Of a stretch of DNA of 36,112 bases, positions 32,397 to 36,112 are shown piece after piece (the first letter of the stretch is position 1; every line of letters starts with the position of its first letter). The notes beneath the pieces are model-generated. The model was not told the DNA's origin. It did no database searches and saw only the letters and a program-made list of their open reading frames with translations. The stretch is from CBDVBZ01 sp965372355. Its GTDB lineage: Bacteria > Krumholzibacteriota > Krumholzibacteriia > WVZY01. A program made the translations under genes and the position numbers. The stretch lies in contig CBDVBZ010000019.1 of assembly GCA_965372355.1 (NCBI GenBank), forward strand, positions 1 through 36,112. The letters are read 5' to 3'.

Positions 32397-33836
32397 CTAG
32401 AAGTACGCGAATGCCCTCCGCTCGCCCGTCGGGTTCAGCTGAAAGAGAAACTTGAGACCATCTTCGCTCTTGCCAAGCTCCAGCCGTATGAGCGTCCCCT
32501 CGGATTTCCAGACACGAAAACCACCGCCAAACGTAAACTGGGTGTCGGCGGAGCCGAAATCCCTGAATATATCCTGTTGTACCTGTCCGGCATCGACAAA
32601 GAGAAGTGCATCGATGGCCCGTGAGATCGGATACCGGTATTCGACCGTCCCCAGAATGGCGTCAAAGTCACGAAAACGGCCCCTCTGAAAACCACGGATC
32701 GTCTCGTCGCTACCCAGCTCGCTGAGCTCGTAGAACGGTATCTGTTTTTTGTTGAGAGGATCCGAGAACTGCAACCCCAACCGCAAAAACAGCGTTCGCT
32801 CACGAAATATCTCGGCGTATTTGATCACATCGAGGAATGCGAACGTATAGGCGTAATTATCATCCCCGATTTCCTGACTGATCCGGCCCCGTGTCTCGAT
32901 TTCCCATCCCCCTGTCGGGCGGACCGGCCGGTTCTTGCCGTTGTAATGGAGTGCCAGTGTGGCGCGTGTGACCGTTATCTCGTCATCGAGCCCGGGCAAA
33001 CCGGGATATACGTCGGTTGTCGACGGGGTTTTGTCGCTCTTCCCCGCACCGGTAATGCTGTGGTCGACCCCAAATATCGCACCGACGACGAACCGGGGTG
33101 TCACCCACTGGCCCAATGCGAGTTCCGCCGTCGCCATCTTGATCTGATAGTTCGTCTCGTCAGCGCCTACCGTGTTCGGACCGATTCCATAGAATCGCTC
33201 GTTCGGCATATTGCGAAACGTCAACTGCCCGCCCATGTTCAAATGGCCACCGAACAGCTCGATGCGTCTCGCGCGGGCCTGGTAGAGCTGGCGGCCCAAC
33301 AACCCCCAACTGCCCGTCAGGTTGAGGCGGGCGTCTTCGTTCGGGCGATTTTTTAAAAAGAACTCCAGCCCAACCCCTGACCGCGAGCTGTAGACCGGCA
33401 TGACACCCCGCGACCCGTCGGGGTTGGCAAAAATGGCGGCCAGCCGGCTGCCGACCTGGTACTCCGATTGGATCGAGATGACCGCACCGGTGACCTGGAA
33501 GACCGCCCAGAAAGGCAGATAGATGATCATTCCGGGGAGGGAGACCACACGCTCCCAGGTGGATCTGCTGGGCATCCTCTCCGGAAACGCATCGGTGCTG
33601 TCTGCCTCGGCGCCGCCCCCCTCGTCCTGCGAAGACCCGGCACGGTCCGCCACTGCTGCATCGCCGACGCCCTGGGGGGATTCGGCCGGATCCGCTGGTG
33701 CCGCCTGCGAGCCCGAAGGCGGTTTCGTATCTTTATATGTTTGAATTGGTTGCGCCATGGCGGGCACGAGCGTGCCCGTCGTGAGCATCGCCAGCGCGGT
33801 GACGATTGCGAGAACAGGCCTGATCAACAACGACAT
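32397..33836 (-). CDS. Omp85/BamA-like outer-membrane barrel without POTRA domains
   Basis: The 479-residue product has a signal peptide (M-S-L-L-I-R-P-V-L-A-I-V ... P-A-M-A), a Pro/Ala/Asp-rich linker and a C-terminal beta-barrel. The motif I380-R-G-F-Q-R-G-R-F is the conserved (V/I)-R-G-F loop of the Omp85 superfamily, and the protein ends in Phe (A-Y-F) like a beta-signal. Space between signal and barrel is too short for POTRA domains, which argues against BamA itself and for a surface-antigen or channel role. I choose ATG 33836; an upstream in-frame extension to 33983 is not a signal peptide and the likely promoter starts near 33980. No SD site is well placed (GGAAGGG abuts the ATG). It heads the minus-strand run. 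Confidence 0.82.
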   Translation of the reverse strand: MSLLIRPVLAIVTALAMLTTGTLVPAMAQPIQTYKDTKPPSGSQAAPADPAESPQGVGDAAVADRAGSSQDEGGGAEADSTDAFPERMPSRSTWERVVSLPGMIIYLPFWAVFQVTGAVISIQSEYQVGSRLAAIFANPDGSRGVMPVYSSRSGVGLEFFLKNRPNEDARLNLTGSWGLLGRQLYQARARRIELFGGHLNMGGQLTFRNMPNERFYGIGPNTVGADETNYQIKMATAELALGQWVTPRFVVGAIFGVDHSITGAGKSDKTPSTTDVYPGLPGLDDEITVTRATLALHYNGKNRPVRPTGGWEIETRGRISQEIGDDNYAYTFAFLDVIKYAEIFRERTLFLRLGLQFSDPLNKKQIPFYELSELGSDETIRGFQRGRFRDFDAILGTVEYRYPISRAIDALLFVDAGQVQQDIFRDFGSADTQFTFGGGFRVWKSEGTLIRLELGKSEDGLKFLFQLNPTGERRAFAYF

Positions 33837-33986
33837 CCCTTCCGCAGGAGGTGCCGCCACGCGGCGGAAATAGCAGTTGCACAACGCTCGAGCATGAATC
33901 GGTCGCTCGGCTTTCTCGGGTTGACTATAATTTGTGAGCGCGATCCGCGGCCCCATCCGCCTCCCAATCACCGCCAGGACCATGGT

Positions 33987-34016
33987 ATCATACTAGACTT
34001 CGTGGCCGGGCGCCAA
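33987..34016 (-). promoter_or_regulatory. Promoter of the minus-strand envelope operon
   Basis: On the minus strand TTGGCG (34016-34011) is followed after 18 nt by TATGAT (33992-33987). Transcription would start near 33980, giving a leader of about 140 nt to ATG 33836. Confidence 0.45.
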
Positions 34017-34035
34017 CGGCTTCACGGGCCGCCCG

Positions 34036-34065
34036 TTGCACACATATAAGTTATTGTGACATAAT
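34036..34065 (+). promoter_or_regulatory. Promoter of the sigma/anti-sigma operon
   Basis: TTGCAC (34036-34041) and CATAAT (34060-34065) are 18 nt apart in an AT-rich stretch, about 70 nt upstream of the sigma-factor start. It faces away from the minus-strand promoter, whose -35 lies 20 nt away, so one regulator could affect both. The -35 is the same TTGCAC used ahead of mqnA. A second AT-rich box (TATATA near 34100) closer to the gene could be an ECF-type start site. Confidence 0.45.
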
Positions 34066-34135
34066 GAGTTATTGATGAACGATCCCGGAGAGCACCTTTA
34101 TATACAACCATTCGACCAATACCAGGGTCTAAGCA

Positions 34136-34717
34136 TTGACCTTGGAAACAGTTTCTGTGGAATCAACCGATAGAGAACTGATCTCCAGAGCACAGGGGGG
34201 AGAGTCGGCCGCATTCGAGGCCCTTGTATACCGTTATGACAAACACGTTTTGGCAATTGCAGCCTCGTACACGAACAGTCCCGATGAAGCCAAGGATATC
34301 TATCAGGAAGTCTTCTTGCGGGTCTACCGCTCTCTCGGCGGGTTCAAGTTTCAGAGCGAGTTTTCAACATGGCTATATCGAATCGTAACCAATGTCTGCC
34401 TGACACATCGGACGCGGCACAGGGGCCGGACGTTCCTGTCGATCGACGAGGTCGATCGATCGGAAACGGATCTGCAGGTGTCACCGCGACCGGTTTCGCC
34501 CGAGAGGCAGGCTCAGAATTCGGAAATATCGAAACACATCGAGAACGCAATGCAACATCTGTCGTCGCAGCAGCGGCTCGTTTTTACGCTCAAGCATTAT
34601 CAGGGGTACAAACTGAGGGAAATCGCTTCAATGATGGATTGTGCGGAAGGAACCGTGAAGAAGTATCTGTTCACGGCCACGGAGAAATTGAGGCAACGAC
34701 TCAAGAAACTCTACTAA
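34136..34717 (+). CDS. ECF RNA polymerase sigma factor (RpoE-like)
   Basis: The 193-residue product has the two ECF regions. Region 2 (about 20-90) contains F-E-A-L-V-Y-R-Y, D-I-Y-Q-E-V-F-L-R-V-Y and F-S-T-W-L-Y-R-I-V-T-N. Region 4 (about 130-190) contains L-S-S-Q-Q-R-L-V-F-T-L-K-H-Y-Q-G-Y-K-L-R-E-I-A and A-E-G-T-V-K-K-Y-L. It would direct RNA polymerase to an envelope- or stress-linked regulon, held inactive by the anti-sigma protein encoded 16 nt downstream. The TTG at 34136 has only a weak AGGG site; GTG 34157 is an alternative start that keeps region 2 intact. Confidence 0.92.
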   Translation: MTLETVSVESTDRELISRAQGGESAAFEALVYRYDKHVLAIAASYTNSPDEAKDIYQEVFLRVYRSLGGFKFQSEFSTWLYRIVTNVCLTHRTRHRGRTFLSIDEVDRSETDLQVSPRPVSPERQAQNSEISKHIENAMQHLSSQQRLVFTLKHYQGYKLREIASMMDCAEGTVKKYLFTATEKLRQRLKKLY

Positions 34718-34733
34718 CCGCAGAGGTACTACG

Positions 34734-35762
34734 ATGAATCACAAAGATTTCAAGGAATGGCTGCAATTGTCGATCGCAGGCGAGTTGACACACGAACAGG
34801 ACAACTTGCTGCGTGAGCACCTCGCCGGCTGCGATGATTGCCGGGCCGAGCACGATGAGTTGCAGCGGCTGTTGTCACACCTGGGGGAGAGTGGAGCAAG
34901 AGAACCGTCGGAACGATTGTTGTGGGAAGCTCGTCAGGATCTTTTCGACGCGATACGCGAGGAGTCTCTGACGGAGTCTATACTGACACGCTTGACGCAG
35001 GGCGTGGCACCTTCGGTCTCGGGCTCACGAGGCGGGCCCCACTCCACATACTCCCCCGGTTTTCTCCACGGGTGGATGGGTTGGTTTCGCGGATTCCGGT
35101 TGGTGCTATCCGGGGCGGCGGCCATCGTGGTGGGCATCTTCATTGGCTACCTGGCTTTTGGAAAAGGTGTCACGCCACAGGCGGTGTCTCCGTTCGTTAG
35201 CGGGGCAATCGATGGAGAACTCGGCGGACCGGACATTACAAACGTGCGGTTTGTCGATTGGGATTCACGCAACGGCCAGATCGAGCTTCAGTACGATCTG
35301 ATCCGGCCGGTTCGCCTCCGCAGCACGGTGGAGGACGACCGTGTCCAGCGGGTGCTGACCCACGCGTTGCTCAACGAAGACAACCCGGGTGTCAGGCTCA
35401 AGGCAATCGACGCGCTCGACGCCCGTGGTGCGACCCGAGAACATGGCGAAGATGTCAAGCTCGCGCTCATCAGCTCGCTCAAAAGCGATCCTAACGCGGG
35501 TGTGCGCAGAGAAGCGCTCCGGGTTTTGCAGGATCTTCCGTTCGATGATGAAATAAAGGAAACGTGTCTCTACGTTCTCGCGAACGACGAGAACCCGGGG
35601 ATGCGCATAGCATCGATCAATTTGCTCTCCGGGGCAAGGCTCGACGGTTATCCGGTGGGGCAGGATGTCTATGATTTTGTGATCCACACATTGCAGGAGA
35701 GAGACGATCCGCTGTTAAGAGCGCGGTCGACCGCGTTTATCGAGGAGGTTCAGGATGAATAG
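34734..35762 (+). CDS. Zinc-finger anti-sigma factor with extracytoplasmic HEAT-like repeats
   Basis: The 342-residue product has the ZAS signature H29-x3-C33-x2-C36 in a cytosolic N-terminal domain that should bind the sigma factor encoded just upstream. A single membrane helix (about 121-142) follows, placing the C-terminal ~200 residues outside the cytoplasm. That part has HEAT-like repeats (N-E-D-N-P-G-V-R-L-K-A-I-D-A-L, S-D-P-N-A-G-V-R-R-E-A-L-R-V-L, N-D-E-N-P-G-M-R-I-A-S-I). Most ZAS factors have short or unrelated outer domains, so a repeat scaffold here is unusual and may be the sensor. The gene overlaps the next one by 8 nt. Confidence 0.85.
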   Translation: MNHKDFKEWLQLSIAGELTHEQDNLLREHLAGCDDCRAEHDELQRLLSHLGESGAREPSERLLWEARQDLFDAIREESLTESILTRLTQGVAPSVSGSRGGPHSTYSPGFLHGWMGWFRGFRLVLSGAAAIVVGIFIGYLAFGKGVTPQAVSPFVSGAIDGELGGPDITNVRFVDWDSRNGQIELQYDLIRPVRLRSTVEDDRVQRVLTHALLNEDNPGVRLKAIDALDARGATREHGEDVKLALISSLKSDPNAGVRREALRVLQDLPFDDEIKETCLYVLANDENPGMRIASINLLSGARLDGYPVGQDVYDFVIHTLQERDDPLLRARSTAFIEEVQDE

Positions 35763-36112
35763 ATTCAAGTTGCAGATCATTATTGTGCTGGTTCTGATCG
35801 CGATGGTCTCGGTTGTGTCCGCCGTTGCGGACCGTATAAGCAAGACCGAGACCTTCACCGTCAAGAAGGGCGGGCAATTGGTCGTTGATGTGGAGAATGT
35901 GTCCGCGGATATCCACATCAAGGTGTGGAGCAAGAACGAGGTCCTCGTAAAGGTCGATGGTATATCGTACGACGATCTCGACGATCTGGAGATGAAGCAG
36001 GAAGGCAGCACAGTGTTCGTGGAGTACTACGGCGAGCGCGGTTGGGGCCATCGCGGGCGTCACGCCCGGTTCGTCATTACCGTGCCCTCTCAGTTCGATC
36101 TCGATATGGCCA
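35755..36112 (+). CDS. DUF4097-like envelope protein (partial, cut by window end)
   Basis: From ATG 35755 the frame stays open to the right edge (119 codons). It starts with a signal peptide (I-I-I-V-L-V-L-I-A-M-V-S-V-V-S-A-V-A) and continues T-F-T-V-K-K-G-G-Q-L-V-V-D-V-E-N-V-S-A-D-I-H-I-K-V-W and V-L-V-K-V, the opening of a DUF4097 beta-helix-like domain, often seen after sigma/anti-sigma pairs. Its GAGGAGG site lies inside the anti-sigma gene and the coding regions overlap by 8 nt. Function is unknown; it may be a target or co-sensor of the sigma factor. Confidence 0.8.
   Translation, partial: MNRFKLQIIIVLVLIAMVSVVSAVADRISKTETFTVKKGGQLVVDVENVSADIHIKVWSKNEVLVKVDGISYDDLDDLEMKQEGSTVFVEYYGERGWGHRGRHARFVITVPSQFDLDMA

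Noticed and set aside
1..36112. CRISPR arrays, insertion sequences, phage genes or rRNA
   Set aside because: No regularly spaced repeats, transposase, integrase, capsid or rRNA sequence was seen on either strand.

Overview
The window looks like chromosomal DNA of an uncultivated Gram-negative bacterium of the wider FCB type (Zixibacteria-, Krumholzibacteria- or Eisenbacteria-like); the phylum is an inference from gene content, not from a marker tree. Pointers are a protein kinase fused to a TolB/FlgO-like domain and TPRs, a secreted protein with a calcium-binding 'DxDxDG' stretch and a FlgD/type-9-like C-terminal sorting module, an Omp85 barrel and RND pumps (two membranes), a MqnA (futalosine-type menaquinone pathway) and a Rex-family redox repressor. 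The DNA is fairly GC-rich and densely coded, with SD sites such as GGAGG.

Layout. 1-94: start of a lipoprotein gene leaving the window on the minus strand. 293-2942: a Ser/Thr kinase-TolB-TPR gene with a one-base frameshift, lying between two same-orientation fragments of a tRNA-Glu-like 3' end. 3041-10632: promoter, membrane-fusion lipoprotein and two tandem RND permeases. 10662-11078 (minus): DoxX-like membrane protein. 11117-18539: dciA (DUF721), gyrB, gyrA, rex and a large secreted protein, all plus strand and probably largely one unit. 18613-20065: hflX behind a long structured leader. 20197-21483 (minus): polytopic GT-C-like membrane protein. 21636-22512: mqnA with its own good promoter. 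22532-33836 (minus): a long co-directional run. 34036-36112: ECF sigma factor, zinc-finger anti-sigma factor with HEAT-like repeats, and a DUF4097 protein cut by the window edge.

The most interesting part is the minus-strand run 33836->22532. In transcription order it encodes a POTRA-less Omp85/BamA-like barrel, an exported lipoprotein with a complete kinase-like residue set (K167, E181, D299-x-K301-x-x-N304, D324-F-G), a lipoprotein metallophosphoesterase, an ATP/ADP-translocase-type transporter fused to HEAT repeats, a stand-alone cyclic-nucleotide-binding-domain protein, a response regulator, a 7TM histidine kinase and endonuclease V. The first four are spaced 9 nt, 4 nt and -4 nt apart. 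I propose as a hypothesis that this is an envelope phospho-signalling system in which the nucleotide translocase supplies ATP to an extracytoplasmic kinase and the phosphoesterase opposes it. Between the response regulator and the histidine kinase lies the 3' tail of a lost SpoIIE/PP2C phosphatase, in the same frame as the regulator, so the regulator is probably the stump of a REC-coil-phosphatase protein.

All calls rest on reading translated sequence and motifs; no database search was possible.
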